The translations under genes and the position numbers were made by a program. From Pararhodobacter zhoushanensis (lineage in GTDB: Bacteria > Pseudomonadota > Alphaproteobacteria > Rhodobacterales > Rhodobacteraceae): DNA of 64,000 nucleotides. Under the pieces are notes generated by a model, which worked only from the letters and a program-made list of their open reading frames with translations, was not told the origin of the DNA and searched no databases. Below, in pieces: positions 37,754-48,136 of this stretch (position 1 is its first letter; each line of letters starts with the position of its first letter). The DNA lies in contig NZ_REEZ01000017.1 of assembly GCF_003990445.1 (NCBI RefSeq), forward strand, positions 35,928 through 99,927, read 5' to 3'.

Positions 37754-40700
37754 ATGGCCATTTACGCGTCCATCCACCATCTGACCCACTACACCTATGA
37801 CCGTCCGGTCACATTGGGGCCACAGATCATCCGGCTCAGGCCCGCGCCGCATTCGCGCACGCGGGTAATCTCGCATTCGCTCAAGGTCAGCCCGGCGGGG
37901 CATTTCGTGAACCACCAGCAAGACCCCTATGGGAACTGGCTGGCGCGGTTCGTGTTCCCCGAGCCGGTGACCGAGTTCAAGATCGAGGTTGATCTGACCG
38001 CCGACATGACGGTTTACAACCCGTTCGACTTTTTCGTTGAGGAAAGCGCCGAGCACTGGCCGTTCGAGTATCCCGAAGAACTGCGCGCCGATCTGTCGAT
38101 CTACCGTCAGCCTGAGCCGGAAGGCCCGCTGCTGGCGCAGCTGATCGGGGGCCTGGATTATTCGCGCCAGCGCACGGTGGACATGCTGGTCGGGCTGAAT
38201 GCCAAGATCGCCGGGGTGGTCAATTACACCATCCGCATGGAGCCGGGGGTGCAGACGCCTGAGGAGACGCTGGGGATCGGCTCGGGCTCGTGCCGCGACT
38301 CGTCGTGGCTGCTGGTGCAGGTGCTGCGGCATCTGGGCTTTGCGGCGCGGTTTGTGTCTGGCTATCTGATCCAGCTGAAAGCGGATGTGAAATCGCTGGA
38401 CGGTCCTTCGGGCACCGAAAACGACTTTACCGACCTGCATGCCTGGGTAGAGGTGTTCCTGCCCGGCGCGGGCTGGATCGGTCTTGATCCGACCTCGGGC
38501 CTGTTCACCGGCGAAAGCCACATCCCGCTGGCCGCGACCCCGCATTACCAGAACGCCGCGCCGATCAGTGGCGGGTATACGGCGGAAGGGACGCTCAAGA
38601 CCGATTTCGCCTTTGACATGACCGTCACCCGCGTGGCCGAGCATCCGCGTATCACCAAGCCGTTCTCGGATGAAAGCTGGGACCGGCTGAACGCGCTGGG
38701 CAAGCAGGTCGATGAAAGCCTGACCAAGGGCGATGTGCGCCTGACCATGGGCGGTGAGCCGACTTTCGTGTCGGTCGATGATTTCGAGAGCGCCGAGTGG
38801 AACACCGACGCCGTCGGCCCGCAAAAGCGCGCGCTGGCCGATGATCTGATCCGCCGGCTGCGCGGGCGGTTCGCGCCGGGCGGGTTCCTGCACTACGGGC
38901 AGGGCAAATGGTATCCGGGCGAAAGCCTGCCGCGCTGGACCTTCTCGCTGTACTGGCGGCGCGACGGGCAGCCGGTGTGGAAGAACCCCGAGCTGGTGGC
39001 GCGCGAAAGCCAGCCCAAGCCGCATGGCTCGGTCGAGGCGGGGCAGTTCATGGAGCGCTTTGCCGAGCAGTTGGGCATCCAGAAGCATTACGCGCAGCCC
39101 GCCTATGAAGATCCGGCCGAGTGGATCCTGAAGGAAGCGCAGCTGCCGCCGAACGTGACGCCCGAGAACTCCAAGCTGAAAAACCCCGAGGACCGCGCGC
39201 GCTATGCCCGGGTGTTTGACCGGGGCCTGACCGAAGCGTCGGGCTATGTGCTGCCGATCCAGCGCTGGCAGAGCAAGGCCACGGCCTCGCATTGGCGCTC
39301 CGAGATGTGGAAACCCCGGCGCGGCAAGCTGTTCCTGGTGCCCGGCGACAGCCCTGTCGGCTTCCGCCTGCCGCTGGGCGCGCTGCCCTATGTGCCGCCC
39401 GCGCAGTATCCCTATTCCTATCCCGCCGACACCACGCTGCCCTATGCCGCCTTGCCCGATTTCCACGAGGCGATTCAGGCGCGGCGCAGCAAGGTGCAGG
39501 AGGAAATCGACCGGCTGGCCGCCGAAGAGGCCGAGCGCGACGCGCTGGAAGCCGCCGAGCGCAAGGCGATGTTGCCCGGCGTTACCGACCAGCATGACCA
39601 GAAGGTGACGCGCAGCGCCGAGGATGACAGCGACAAGCAGGCGGTCAACGAGCAGGGGGTGGACCCGGTGACGGGCGCTGTGCGCACGGCGATTGCGATT
39701 GAGCCGCGCGACGGGCGGCTCAACCTGTTCATGCCGCCCTGTGATACGCTTGAGGATTATCTGGAGCTGTTGGCCGCGGCTGAGGTGACTGCGCAGGAGC
39801 TGAACCTGCCGATCCATATCGAAGGCTACGCGCCGCCGAATGATCCGCGCCTGAACGTGATCCGTGTCGCGCCCGATCCGGGCGTGATCGAGGTTAACAT
39901 TCACCCGGCCCACAGCTGGGACGATTGCGTGGCAACGACCGAGGCGATCTATGAGGAAGCGCGCAACTCGCGGCTGGGCGCGGATAAATTCATGATCGAC
40001 GGGCGCCATACCGGCACCGGCGGCGGCAACCATGTGGTCGTGGGTGGTGCGGTGACGACGGATTCGCCGTTCCTGCGGCGGCCCGATCTGCTCAAATCGC
40101 TGATCCTGATCTGGCAGCGGCATCCGTCGCTCAGTTACCTGTTCTCAGGGCTGTTCATCGGGCCGACCTCTCAGGCCCCGCGTATCGACGAGGCACGGCA
40201 CGATACGCTCTATGAGCTGGAAATCGCGCTGAACCAGATCGGCGATCCGGTGCAGGGCGGCAATCTGCCGCCGCCCTGGCTGATCGACCGGCTGCTGCGC
40301 AACATGCTGACCGATGTGACCGGCAACACCCACCGCGCCGAGATCTGCATCGACAAGCTCTATTCCCCCGACGGTCCCACGGGGCGGCTGGGTCTGGTCG
40401 AGTTCCGCGGCTTTGAGATGCCGCCGCATCCGCGCATGTCGCTGGCGCAGCAACTCTTGCTGCGGGCGATCATCGCGCGCTGCTGGAACAGCCCGGTGGT
40501 GGGCAAGCCGGTGCGCTGGGGCACGGTGCTGCATGACCGCTTCATGCTGCCGCATTACCTGTGGGAAGACCTGCTCAGCCTGCTGGGCGACCTGCGCCAG
40601 AACGGGTTCGATTTCGATCCCGTCTGGTTCGAGGCGCAATCCGAGTTCCGCTTCCCGTTCTGCGGTCAATTGGAAGTCGAGGGCGTGCATCTGGAGGTCC

Positions 40701-41203
40701 GTCAGGCGCTGGAGCCGTGGCATGTGCTGGGCGAAACGGGCGCGATTGGCGGCACGGTGCGCTATACCGACAGCTCGGTCGAGCGGCTGCAGGTCAAGCT
40801 GACGACGCTGCATCAGGACCGTTACCGGGTGATGGTGAACCAGCGGCCGGTGCCGCTGGCGCGCACGCAGACCTCGGGCGTGTCGGTCGGCGGGGTGCGC
40901 TATAAGGCGTGGCAACCGGCGGAATCGCTGCATCCGGTGTTGCCCGTTAATACGCCCTTGGTGTTTGACATCTACGATGACTGGACCGGGCGGGCGCTGG
41001 CGGGCTGCACCTATCATGTGGCGCATCCGGGGGGGCGTAATTATGACACGTTCCCGGTCAATGCTTATGAGGCGGAAGCGCGGCGTCTTGCGCGGTTCGA
41101 ACCCTTCGGGCACACCGCAGGATCGTATCGCCCGGCGCCCGAGACGCCGCATCCGGAATTCCCACTCACGCTGGACTTGCGCCGTCCAGCGGGTCTGCAC
41201 TGA
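37754..41203 (+). CDS. Transglutaminase-like protein fused to DUF2126
   Basis: A 1149-residue protein. Residues 1-270 form a bacterial transglutaminase: N-terminal beta domain ([12 protein letters not shown]...), then the catalytic Cys in [12 protein letters not shown] near residue 180, His in DLHAWVEVF and Asp in GLDPTSG. The remaining ~850 residues are the DUF2126 region ([44 protein letters not shown]). The cluster with circularly permuted ATP-grasp and alpha-E genes is widespread and predicted to build or cleave peptide-like amide bonds; no substrate is established. It starts an apparent three-gene operon. Confidence 0.93.
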   Translation: MAIYASIHHLTHYTYDRPVTLGPQIIRLRPAPHSRTRVISHSLKVSPAGHFVNHQQDPYGNWLARFVFPEPVTEFKIEVDLTADMTVYNPFDFFVEESAEHWPFEYPEELRADLSIYRQPEPEGPLLAQLIGGLDYSRQRTVDMLVGLNAKIAGVVNYTIRMEPGVQTPEETLGIGSGSCRDSSWLLVQVLRHLGFAARFVSGYLIQLKADVKSLDGPSGTENDFTDLHAWVEVFLPGAGWIGLDPTSGLFTGESHIPLAATPHYQNAAPISGGYTAEGTLKTDFAFDMTVTRVAEHPRITKPFSDESWDRLNALGKQVDESLTKGDVRLTMGGEPTFVSVDDFESAEWNTDAVGPQKRALADDLIRRLRGRFAPGGFLHYGQGKWYPGESLPRWTFSLYWRRDGQPVWKNPELVARESQPKPHGSVEAGQFMERFAEQLGIQKHYAQPAYEDPAEWILKEAQLPPNVTPENSKLKNPEDRARYARVFDRGLTEASGYVLPIQRWQSKATASHWRSEMWKPRRGKLFLVPGDSPVGFRLPLGALPYVPPAQYPYSYPADTTLPYAALPDFHEAIQARRSKVQEEIDRLAAEEAERDALEAAERKAMLPGVTDQHDQKVTRSAEDDSDKQAVNEQGVDPVTGAVRTAIAIEPRDGRLNLFMPPCDTLEDYLELLAAAEVTAQELNLPIHIEGYAPPNDPRLNVIRVAPDPGVIEVNIHPAHSWDDCVATTEAIYEEARNSRLGADKFMIDGRHTGTGGGNHVVVGGAVTTDSPFLRRPDLLKSLILIWQRHPSLSYLFSGLFIGPTSQAPRIDEARHDTLYELEIALNQIGDPVQGGNLPPPWLIDRLLRNMLTDVTGNTHRAEICIDKLYSPDGPTGRLGLVEFRGFEMPPHPRMSLAQQLLLRAIIARCWNSPVVGKPVRWGTVLHDRFMLPHYLWEDLLSLLGDLRQNGFDFDPVWFEAQSEFRFPFCGQLEVEGVHLEVRQALEPWHVLGETGAIGGTVRYTDSSVERLQVKLTTLHQDRYRVMVNQRPVPLARTQTSGVSVGGVRYKAWQPAESLHPVLPVNTPLVFDIYDDWTGRALAGCTYHVAHPGGRNYDTFPVNAYEAEARRLARFEPFGHTAGSYRPAPETPHPEFPLTLDLRRPAGLH

Positions 41204-41218
41204 CACGTCAGGTGCCCT

Positions 41219-43645
41219 ATGCCACCGTCCGCTGTGAAAAAGACGCGCGACATCTTTGCCGATTACGGGCTGACGCCCGGCGTCGCCGATGAGCTGTTTG
41301 ACGGGGCCGGGCAAATGCGCCCGGTCTGGCAGCGTTTTGTCGAACGGTTTGCCCGGCTGAGCGTGACGGATCTGGCCGCTCGGTTCGAGCGTGGCAATGC
41401 GTATCTGCGCGACACCGGGGTCTATTACCGGCAATACACCGGCGACCCGCTGGCCGAGAGGGACTGGCCGCTCGCGCCCATCCCGGTGATCCTGCACGAC
41501 AGCGAATGGGACGAGATCTGCACTGGGCTGGAGCAGCGGGCCGATCTCCTTGAAGCGGTCGTTGCGGATCTTTACGGCCCCGGTCGGCTGGTGAGCGAGG
41601 GGCATCTGCCAGCCTCGCTGATCGCCGGATCGCCGCAATGGCTGCGGCCCATGGTCGGGGTCGAGCCTGCGGGCGGGCATTTCCTGCATCATCTGGCCTT
41701 CGAGATCGGGCGCTCGCCGGATGGCTCGTGGCTGGTGCTAGGTGACCGGCTCGAAGCGCCGTCGGGGGCTGGCTTTGCGCTGGAAAACCGCATGGCGACC
41801 GGGCGGATCTTCCCTGAGCGGTTCCCGCGCGCCTATATTCACCGGCTGGCCAGTTTCTTCCTCGATTTCCGCGCGACGCTGGACCGGCTGGCGACGGCTG
41901 GGGGTAACCCCTTGGCCGGGGCGGCAATTCTGACGCCGGGGCCGTCGAACGATACCTATTACGAGCATACCTATATCGCGCGCTATCTCGGCCTGATGCT
42001 GCTGGAAGGCGAGGATCTGCTGGTCGAGAACGGCGAGGCGATGGTGCGCACGATCGAGGGGCCAAAGCCCCTGGGCGTGCTCTGGCGGCGTATTGACGCC
42101 AGCTTTGCTGACCCGCTTGAGTTGAACGCCGAAAGCCACATCGGCACGCCTGGGCTGGTCGAGGCCGCGCGGCAGGGCAAGCTGGCGATGGTCAATGCGC
42201 TGGGTTCGGGCGTGCTGGAGATGCGCGCGATGATGGCGTTTTTGCCGCGCATTGCGCAGGTGTTGCTGGGGCAGCCGCTGGCGCTGCCCAACATCGCGAC
42301 ATGGTGGTGCGGCGGGGCCAAGGAGCGCGCCTATGTGCGCCAGAACGCGCACAAGATGCTGATCGGTCCGGCCTCGACCATTGACCTGCCGTTTGATGTC
42401 ACCGCGCGTTCGGCGCTGGGCGGGCAGTTCGCGGGCGGGGTCGAGGGCAAACTGGCCGACTGGATCGAGGCGCAGGGCGCGGCACTGGTCGGGCAAGAAG
42501 CGGTAGCGCTGTCCACGACGCCCGCCTGGGTGACCGAGCCGGGCGAGACGCTGGCCGAAGGACGCCTGCAACCGCGCCCGATGACGGTGCGGGTGTTTGC
42601 CACGCGCACGCCGCAGGGCTGGCGGTTCATGAAGGGCGGCTATGCGCGGATCGGGCGTTCGGGCGATGCGACGGCGCTGGCGATGCAAAAGGGTGGCTCG
42701 GTCGCCGATGTGTGGATCGTCTCGGACCGGCTGGTGCCCAAAGTGTCGCTGCAACCCAGCGCAGGGGCGCCGTTCCGACGGGCCAGCCCCGGCGTGGTGC
42801 CGGCGCGGGCGGCGGACAATCTGTTCTGGCTGGGCCGCTATATCGAGCGGACCGAGGATGCGGCGCGGCTGATCCGTGCCTATCACCTGCGGCTGGCGGC
42901 CACGGACAACTCGGCGGACCCGCTGCTGCGGCGGCTCAGGGCATTTCTGGGCGGCTACGGTGTCGATATTGCGCAACCCATGCCCGATGCGCTGCTGGAC
43001 CGGATCAGCGTGGCGCGGTCGTGTGCGGCCAAGGTGCGTGATCGCTTTTCGGTTGATGGCTGGGCCGCAGTGGTCGATCTGGACCGCACGGCCAAGACGA
43101 CACTGCGTGATATCAAGCCCGGCGATGACGCGGCGCGGGCGATGGGCGTTCTGGTGCGCAAGCTCTCGGGCTTCTCGGGGCTGGTGCAGGACAATATGTA
43201 CCGCTTTCAGGGCTGGCGGTTCCTGACGCTGGGCCGTGCGCTGGAGCGGGCCGATGCGCTGACCGCGTTGCTGCACGGGCTGACCGATGCCGAGGCGCCT
43301 GAGGGGGCGCTGGATCTGGCGGTCGAGGTGGCTGACAGCGTGATCACCCACCGGCGGCGCTATTCGGTGGAAACCTCGCGCGATACGGTCATCGACCTGC
43401 TGGCGCTGGATGCGGATAACCCGCGCTCGGTGCTGTTTCAGATGCAGGTGATGCGTGCGCAGGCGTCGGCGCTGCCGAACGCGATGGATAACGGGCGTTT
43501 GTCGCCGCTTCTGCGCGGCATCGTGCCGCTGGACTCGCTGCTCAGCGTGGTCAGCCCCGATAAGATCGACGCGGATCAGCTTTTGCACATTCGCGCCGAG
43601 CTGGCAGGCATTTCTGACCTGATCACGGCGGCGTATCTGCGTTAA
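41219..43645 (+). CDS. Circularly permuted ATP-grasp protein fused to alpha-E domain
   Basis: 808 residues combining two domains often encoded separately. Residues ~1-500 are the circularly permuted ATP-grasp type 2 region (YYRQYTGDPLAERDWPLAPIPVIL; KPLGVLWRRIDASFADPLEL; LPNIATWWCGG). Residues ~520-808 are the all-helical alpha-E domain (RAADNLFWLGRYIERTEDAARLIRAYH). ATP-grasp members of this type are predicted amide- or peptide-ligases. It lies 15 bp after the transglutaminase-DUF2126 gene and 9 bp before a second transglutaminase gene, so the three are cotranscribed. Confidence 0.92.
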   Translation: MPPSAVKKTRDIFADYGLTPGVADELFDGAGQMRPVWQRFVERFARLSVTDLAARFERGNAYLRDTGVYYRQYTGDPLAERDWPLAPIPVILHDSEWDEICTGLEQRADLLEAVVADLYGPGRLVSEGHLPASLIAGSPQWLRPMVGVEPAGGHFLHHLAFEIGRSPDGSWLVLGDRLEAPSGAGFALENRMATGRIFPERFPRAYIHRLASFFLDFRATLDRLATAGGNPLAGAAILTPGPSNDTYYEHTYIARYLGLMLLEGEDLLVENGEAMVRTIEGPKPLGVLWRRIDASFADPLELNAESHIGTPGLVEAARQGKLAMVNALGSGVLEMRAMMAFLPRIAQVLLGQPLALPNIATWWCGGAKERAYVRQNAHKMLIGPASTIDLPFDVTARSALGGQFAGGVEGKLADWIEAQGAALVGQEAVALSTTPAWVTEPGETLAEGRLQPRPMTVRVFATRTPQGWRFMKGGYARIGRSGDATALAMQKGGSVADVWIVSDRLVPKVSLQPSAGAPFRRASPGVVPARAADNLFWLGRYIERTEDAARLIRAYHLRLAATDNSADPLLRRLRAFLGGYGVDIAQPMPDALLDRISVARSCAAKVRDRFSVDGWAAVVDLDRTAKTTLRDIKPGDDAARAMGVLVRKLSGFSGLVQDNMYRFQGWRFLTLGRALERADALTALLHGLTDAEAPEGALDLAVEVADSVITHRRRYSVETSRDTVIDLLALDADNPRSVLFQMQVMRAQASALPNAMDNGRLSPLLRGIVPLDSLLSVVSPDKIDADQLLHIRAELAGISDLITAAYLR

Positions 43646-43654
43646 GTATGCGTC

Positions 43655-44539
43655 ATGATCTATGACATCGCCCTGACGATTGACTATGACTATGCGGCTC
43701 CGTCGGACCGCTCGCGCACCCTGGTGCGGCTGATGGCACCCAGCCTGCCGGGCGAACAGCAGGTGCTGTCGCAGCGCCTGACGCTTGAGCCCCGGCCCGA
43801 CGAACAGCGGGAGATGGAAGATTTTTTCGGCAACGCCACGACGACGGCCGTCTGGCACCGCCCGATCGGGGCGTTGGCGCTGACTCTGGCCCTGAAGATC
43901 GAGCGACTGGTCCCTGTCGAGGGCGCAGACCTGTCGCCGCTGCTGCGCGATCTGGATGACGCCTTGGCGGGGTGCACAGATCTCGGGCCCGACTCGCCGC
44001 ATCATTTTCGTGGTCCGTCTGCCCGGGTGCCTGAAGTGGCTGAGATTTCGGCCTTTGCACGCAAGACCGTCGGCAAGGGCATGACAACGCGGCAGGCAAT
44101 CGAGGCGCTGGGCGGTGCGCTGCATCAAGCGATGGCGTTCGACGCCGAGGCAACCTCGGTCGAGACCGGCCCGGCCGAGGCATTCGCGCAGCGCAGCGGG
44201 GTTTGTCAGGACTTTGCACATGTGATGATCGCCGGGCTGCGCGCGCTGGGGATCCCCGCGGGCTATGTCTCGGGCTTTCTGCGCACCTTGCCGCCGCCCG
44301 GTGAACCCCGGCTGGAGGGCGCGGATGCGATGCACGCCTGGGTGCGGGCCTGGGCCGGGCCGGTGACCGGCTGGATCGAGTTTGACCCGACCAACGACCA
44401 GCCCGCCGGCGTGGATTACATCACCGTTGCGCGCGGGCGGGACTACCGCGATGTGTCGCCGGTTATGGGGGTGATGCGCACCACGGGCGGGCAGGACAGC
44501 CGCCATTCGGTCGATGTGGTGCCAGCTGACGAAAGCTGA
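43655..44539 (+). CDS. Transglutaminase-family cysteine protease-like protein
   Basis: 294 residues with the same architecture as the first 270 residues of the large protein two genes upstream: a beta-rich N-terminal domain (DYDYAAPSDRSRTLVRLMAPSLPGEQQVL) and a transglutaminase core with Cys in RSGVCQDFAHVMIAGLRALGIPA (about residue 183), His in DAMHAWVRAW and Asp in IEFDPTNDQ. No signal peptide is visible, so it is probably cytoplasmic. Third gene of the ATP-grasp/alpha-E/transglutaminase operon. Confidence 0.92.
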   Translation: MIYDIALTIDYDYAAPSDRSRTLVRLMAPSLPGEQQVLSQRLTLEPRPDEQREMEDFFGNATTTAVWHRPIGALALTLALKIERLVPVEGADLSPLLRDLDDALAGCTDLGPDSPHHFRGPSARVPEVAEISAFARKTVGKGMTTRQAIEALGGALHQAMAFDAEATSVETGPAEAFAQRSGVCQDFAHVMIAGLRALGIPAGYVSGFLRTLPPPGEPRLEGADAMHAWVRAWAGPVTGWIEFDPTNDQPAGVDYITVARGRDYRDVSPVMGVMRTTGGQDSRHSVDVVPADES

Positions 44540-44638
44540 CATCCGGTCTGTTGCATGGGGCCGTGTTGCGTCGGGTCGGGCACTCCACGCTTCCTAGCGG
44601 GTCTGACCCTATGGTCCGCCTTCGACAAGGAGGCCGAC

Positions 44639-46231
44639 ATGGACGAGACATCCACCAATCTGAGCCTGCCGTATTTGCAGGCCGCGCAGGCGCAAAAGCA
44701 CCTGACCCACAATGCTGCATTGGAAAAACTGGACGTGATCGTCCAGTTGAGCGTGCAAAGTTTTTCCGAAAACACGCCGCCGCTGACGCCTCAAGAAGGG
44801 CAGGTCTGGGCTGTCGGCCCGGCGCCGGTCAACGACTGGGCGGGGCAGGCGGGTGTCCTGGCAGCCTATGCCAATGGCGGCTGGCTGTTTCTGGCACCCC
44901 AGACAGGCTGGCGCGCGACCCTAGAGACCGAGATCCGGGTCTGGGACGGCGCGGGCTGGGTTGCGCCCGATCTGCCTGATTTGCAGAATGTGCCGGGTGT
45001 GGGCGTCAACACCAGCTATGACAGCACCAACAAGCTGGCCGTGGCGGCAGCAGCGACGCTGATGACCCATGACGGCGCGGGCCACCAGCTGAAGGTCAAC
45101 AAGGCGGCGAGTGGCGACACGGCATCGCTGGTGTTCCAGACCGGCTTTTCAGGCCGTGCCGAGATGGGAACGCTGGGTGACGACAGTTTCGGCGTCAAGG
45201 TCAGCCCGGACGGCACGGCCTGGACAACCGCGCTCAGCGTCGATGCCGCCACCAATGCCACGACGGTGGCCCAGCTGCTTCTGGGCAGCGCTCTGTCCCC
45301 GGCTCAAGGCGGCACCGGTGTCGCCAATGATCTGGCCGCAACCCTGACGCGGGTGGGCAATCATGCCGTGACGCTGACCACGACGGCGGCAACGTCGCTG
45401 ACACTGCCGACTGTGGGCACGCTGGCGACCCGCGACGGGACCGAGACGCTTGGCAACAAGACCCTGAGCGCGCCGGTGATCAACACGGGCGTCACCGGGA
45501 CGGCGGTGACGCAGAGCGCGGTCGACACAACGGCGGGGCGTTTGCTCAAGACCGGGGATGCCGGGGTGCTGGGCGCGACGGCACCGACCATTTCGGATCT
45601 GGACGCCTTTCTCTATGGTGGCCTTGCCACGAACGGGGCGAACAGCGGCGCGACGGGACTGCCCGCTGCCTATAGCGGGATGGCGATCCAGTACATGCCG
45701 GCGTCCGTTGGCTCGGGAGCACAGTTTGCCGTTCGGGCCAATGGCGCCGATGCAACCGAGGCCTTCGTGCGCAACAGAGGGTCAAGCGTCTTTGGCGCCT
45801 GGGCGCGTTTGCTGCATACCCGCAACATCGCGGGTGCGGTCTCGCAGGTCGGCGGGGTGCCGACGGGGGCGGTGATGGAGTATGGCAGCAATGCCAACGG
45901 CAAATATGTCCGCTTGGCCAACGGATTGCAGCTTTGCTGGCATACGCTGAGCCTTGGCGGGCCAACCGCCAACGGCTCGGGCACGCGTGCTGCACCGTTC
46001 TACACCAACAGCGCCGACTGGAGTTTGCCTGCAGCTTTTGCGGTGGCGCCCAAATTCATGGGCCTTGCGTGTCAGGGGGCACCGGCGCCGATCGGTGATC
46101 GCATTTTCAACATCAGCTACGCGACGCTCACGACAACCGCCGTGACCTACATCCGCGCGCACCGCGCCAGCAGTGGCACCGATGCGACGGCCGTAGCGGC
46201 GGATGTCTTTGCCCTTGGTCTGTGGTTCTAA
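44639..46231 (+). CDS. DUF2793 phage-type tail fibre protein
   Basis: 530 residues from ATG 44639, which has a strong AAGGAGG. The N-terminus (TNLSLPYLQAAQAQKHLTHNAALEKLD...) is the DUF2793 domain found at the start of tail-fibre proteins in Rhodobacterales phages and gene transfer agents. The middle is Thr/Ala-rich and repetitive, as in fibre shafts. Near residues 317-400 is a knob-like segment (DLDAFLYGGLATNGANSGATGLPAAYSGMAI...). No head, tail tube or terminase gene is nearby. I recall that the Rhodobacter capsulatus gene transfer agent uses a tail-fibre gene located away from its main cluster; this could be an equivalent. Confidence 0.8.
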   Translation: MDETSTNLSLPYLQAAQAQKHLTHNAALEKLDVIVQLSVQSFSENTPPLTPQEGQVWAVGPAPVNDWAGQAGVLAAYANGGWLFLAPQTGWRATLETEIRVWDGAGWVAPDLPDLQNVPGVGVNTSYDSTNKLAVAAAATLMTHDGAGHQLKVNKAASGDTASLVFQTGFSGRAEMGTLGDDSFGVKVSPDGTAWTTALSVDAATNATTVAQLLLGSALSPAQGGTGVANDLAATLTRVGNHAVTLTTTAATSLTLPTVGTLATRDGTETLGNKTLSAPVINTGVTGTAVTQSAVDTTAGRLLKTGDAGVLGATAPTISDLDAFLYGGLATNGANSGATGLPAAYSGMAIQYMPASVGSGAQFAVRANGADATEAFVRNRGSSVFGAWARLLHTRNIAGAVSQVGGVPTGAVMEYGSNANGKYVRLANGLQLCWHTLSLGGPTANGSGTRAAPFYTNSADWSLPAAFAVAPKFMGLACQGAPAPIGDRIFNISYATLTTTAVTYIRAHRASSGTDATAVAADVFALGLWF

Positions 46232-46241
46232 GGAGGAACGC

Positions 46242-46559
46242 ATGCATATCACACTCTCTCCCTGTCAGGGTCTGCCCGGTGCCGCTGAAACAACTGTCTC
46301 GGTGATGAACGAGGTTCTGACCGTTGACGGCGTGGCTTATGACCTTTCAGGCGTGCCCGAAGGTGGCGAAGGCAGGCCCGTGGGCGGCGATCATCCCTTT
46401 ATCGGTGTCGTGACCCGACAGGGCGGTGAGATCCGATGCACGGTGCGGGTGATCTTGGGCGATGATGCTGCCCGCGATCAGCCGGAAAGCGGCTGGAGCC
46501 TGAGCGCGTCGGCGGGGGCCGTTGCCCTTCCGGCGGTGCGGGTGGAGGCAGGCCAATGA
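46242..46559 (+). CDS. Small protein of the tail-fibre module
   Basis: 105 residues, ATG 46242 after a perfect AGGAGG. Mostly beta-rich and acidic, with DGVAYDLSGVPEGGEGRPVGGDHPFIGVVTRQGGEIRCTVRVILGD. I do not know a functional family. Its position between the fibre gene and the chaperone-like gene, with overlapping stop and start (ATGA) to the latter, suggests a part in fibre assembly or structure. Confidence 0.75.
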   Translation: MHITLSPCQGLPGAAETTVSVMNEVLTVDGVAYDLSGVPEGGEGRPVGGDHPFIGVVTRQGGEIRCTVRVILGDDAARDQPESGWSLSASAGAVALPAVRVEAGQ

Positions 46560-46885
46560 CTTTCACCCTGACCATAAAGACCGCCGAAGACCGCGCAGCC
46601 GAGGCTCTGGCAATGCTCAAGGCGCAGATCGTCGCGGCGGTGGACGCCCGGGTTGAGGCGCAAGCGCGCGCCTTGGGCTACAACGATGCCGCCGCCTGCG
46701 CCGGGTATGCCAATTCAACAGTGGGGCAGTGGGCCGCCGAAGCGCAGGCGTTCATCGCGTGGCGCGATGCCGTCTGGCTAGCGATGTATCAGGCACAGGA
46801 TCAATTGGTGCAGGAAGGCGGGACGCTGAGCTTGGACGCAGTGCTCGCTGACTTGCCGGTCTGGGGCTCAATCGACCCCGAATAG
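46556..46885 (+). CDS. Tail-fibre assembly chaperone-like protein
   Basis: 109 residues. The central stretch [29 protein letters not shown] has the pattern of phage tail-fibre assembly chaperones, which often follow the fibre gene and carry an AEAxAFIxWRDxVW helix. Its start overlaps the preceding gene by 4 bp. Its last 18 bp overlap the 3' end of ugd on the other strand, an unusually tight convergent junction. Confidence 0.72.
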   Translation: MTFTLTIKTAEDRAAEALAMLKAQIVAAVDARVEAQARALGYNDAAACAGYANSTVGQWAAEAQAFIAWRDAVWLAMYQAQDQLVQEGGTLSLDAVLADLPVWGSIDPE

Positions 46886-48034
46886 ATCACGGGTGAAAAC
46901 CTTGTCCGCCACGTCGCTCAAATCGGCGGCGTGGCGGTTGGCGATGATGACATCGGACTGCGCCTTGAACGCGGCGAGATCGCGCTCGACCCGCGCGCCG
47001 TTGAAGCTGTCCTGCGCAAGCGCCGGTTCGTGGATGATGACAGTGATGCCGCTCTCTTGCAGCCGCTCCACGATGCCATGCACGGCGCTTTCGCGGAAAT
47101 TGTCGCTGTCCACTTTCATCGCCAGCCGGTAGACGCCGACAACGCGCGGGGCGCGGGCAATGATCTGGTTGGCGATAAAGTCCTTGCGGGTGCGGTTCGC
47201 CTCGACTACGGCGGCGATCAGGTTTTGCGGGACATCCTGATAATTGGCCAGCAACTGCCGGGAATCCTTGGGCAGGCAATAGCCGCCATAGCCGAAGGAC
47301 GGGTTGTTGTAATGCCCGCCTATACGCGGATCCAGCCCCACGCCATCGACGATCTGCCGCGTATCCAGCCCGCGTGACAGGGCGTAGCTGTCCAGTTCGT
47401 TGAAATAGGCGACGCGCAGGGCGAGATAGGTGTTGGCGAAGAGCTTGATCGCCTCGGCCTCGGACGGATCGGTGAACAGGATCGGGCAATCCTGCTTGAT
47501 CGCCCCGTCGCGCAGCAGACCGGCAAAAACCCGCGCGCGCTCGCTGCGTTCGCCGACGACGATGCGCGACGGGTGCAGGTTGTCATACAGCGCGCGGCCT
47601 TCGCGCAGGAATTCGGGCGAGAACAGGATTGCGTCATGCCCGGTCCGGGCGCGCAATTGCAGGGTATAGCCCACCGGGATCGTCGATTTGATCACCACAA
47701 CCGCCTGCGGCGCATAGCGCAGCACGTCGCGGACTACGGCCTCGACGCTGGCGGTGTCAAAAGCGTTGGTCAGCGTGTCGTAATTGGTGGGAGTGGCGAC
47801 GACGACATAGGCCGCGCCGGTGAAGGCCTGCGCCGGATCGGTGGTCGCTGTCAGGTCCAGCGCGTGATGCGACAGATACGCCTGAACCTCGGCATCCACG
47901 AGGGGCGAGCGGCGCTCGTTGACGGCGCGCACCCTCTCGGCCGAGATATCCAGCGCGCAGACCTCATTGCCCTGCGCCAGCAAAATGGCGTTCGACAGGC
48001 CGACATAGCCAAGTCCCGCAACAGCAATTTTCAT
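46868..48034 (-). CDS. ugd: UDP-glucose 6-dehydrogenase
   Basis: NAD-dependent four-electron oxidation of UDP-glucose to UDP-glucuronate, a precursor for acidic exopolysaccharide. Rossmann loop [49 protein letters not shown], and catalytic Cys in [18 protein letters not shown]. 388 residues from ATG 48034, matching the shorter family form. First-listed gene of the minus-strand polysaccharide island. Confidence 0.95.
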   Translation of the reverse strand: MKIAVAGLGYVGLSNAILLAQGNEVCALDISAERVRAVNERRSPLVDAEVQAYLSHHALDLTATTDPAQAFTGAAYVVVATPTNYDTLTNAFDTASVEAVVRDVLRYAPQAVVVIKSTIPVGYTLQLRARTGHDAILFSPEFLREGRALYDNLHPSRIVVGERSERARVFAGLLRDGAIKQDCPILFTDPSEAEAIKLFANTYLALRVAYFNELDSYALSRGLDTRQIVDGVGLDPRIGGHYNNPSFGYGGYCLPKDSRQLLANYQDVPQNLIAAVVEANRTRKDFIANQIIARAPRVVGVYRLAMKVDSDNFRESAVHGIVERLQESGITVIIHEPALAQDSFNGARVERDLAAFKAQSDVIIANRHAADLSDVADKVFTRDLFGVD

Positions 48035-48136
48035 CGCACAGTACCTGCATTTGTGCGCCACACCCGACAGGTCTGACCCTTTGAGAACAGGGGCAGACCT
48101 GCCGGTTCAATCGGGCAAATGCAAGGCTGGTCCGCG

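Noticed and set aside
37538-40123. 861-codon minus-strand frame opposite the transglutaminase-DUF2126 gene
   Set aside because: Antisense shadow rich in Arg, Gln and His, with no motifs.
41738-44542. 934-codon minus-strand frame opposite the ATP-grasp/alpha-E and second transglutaminase genes
   Set aside because: Spans two real genes in antisense and has no domain content.
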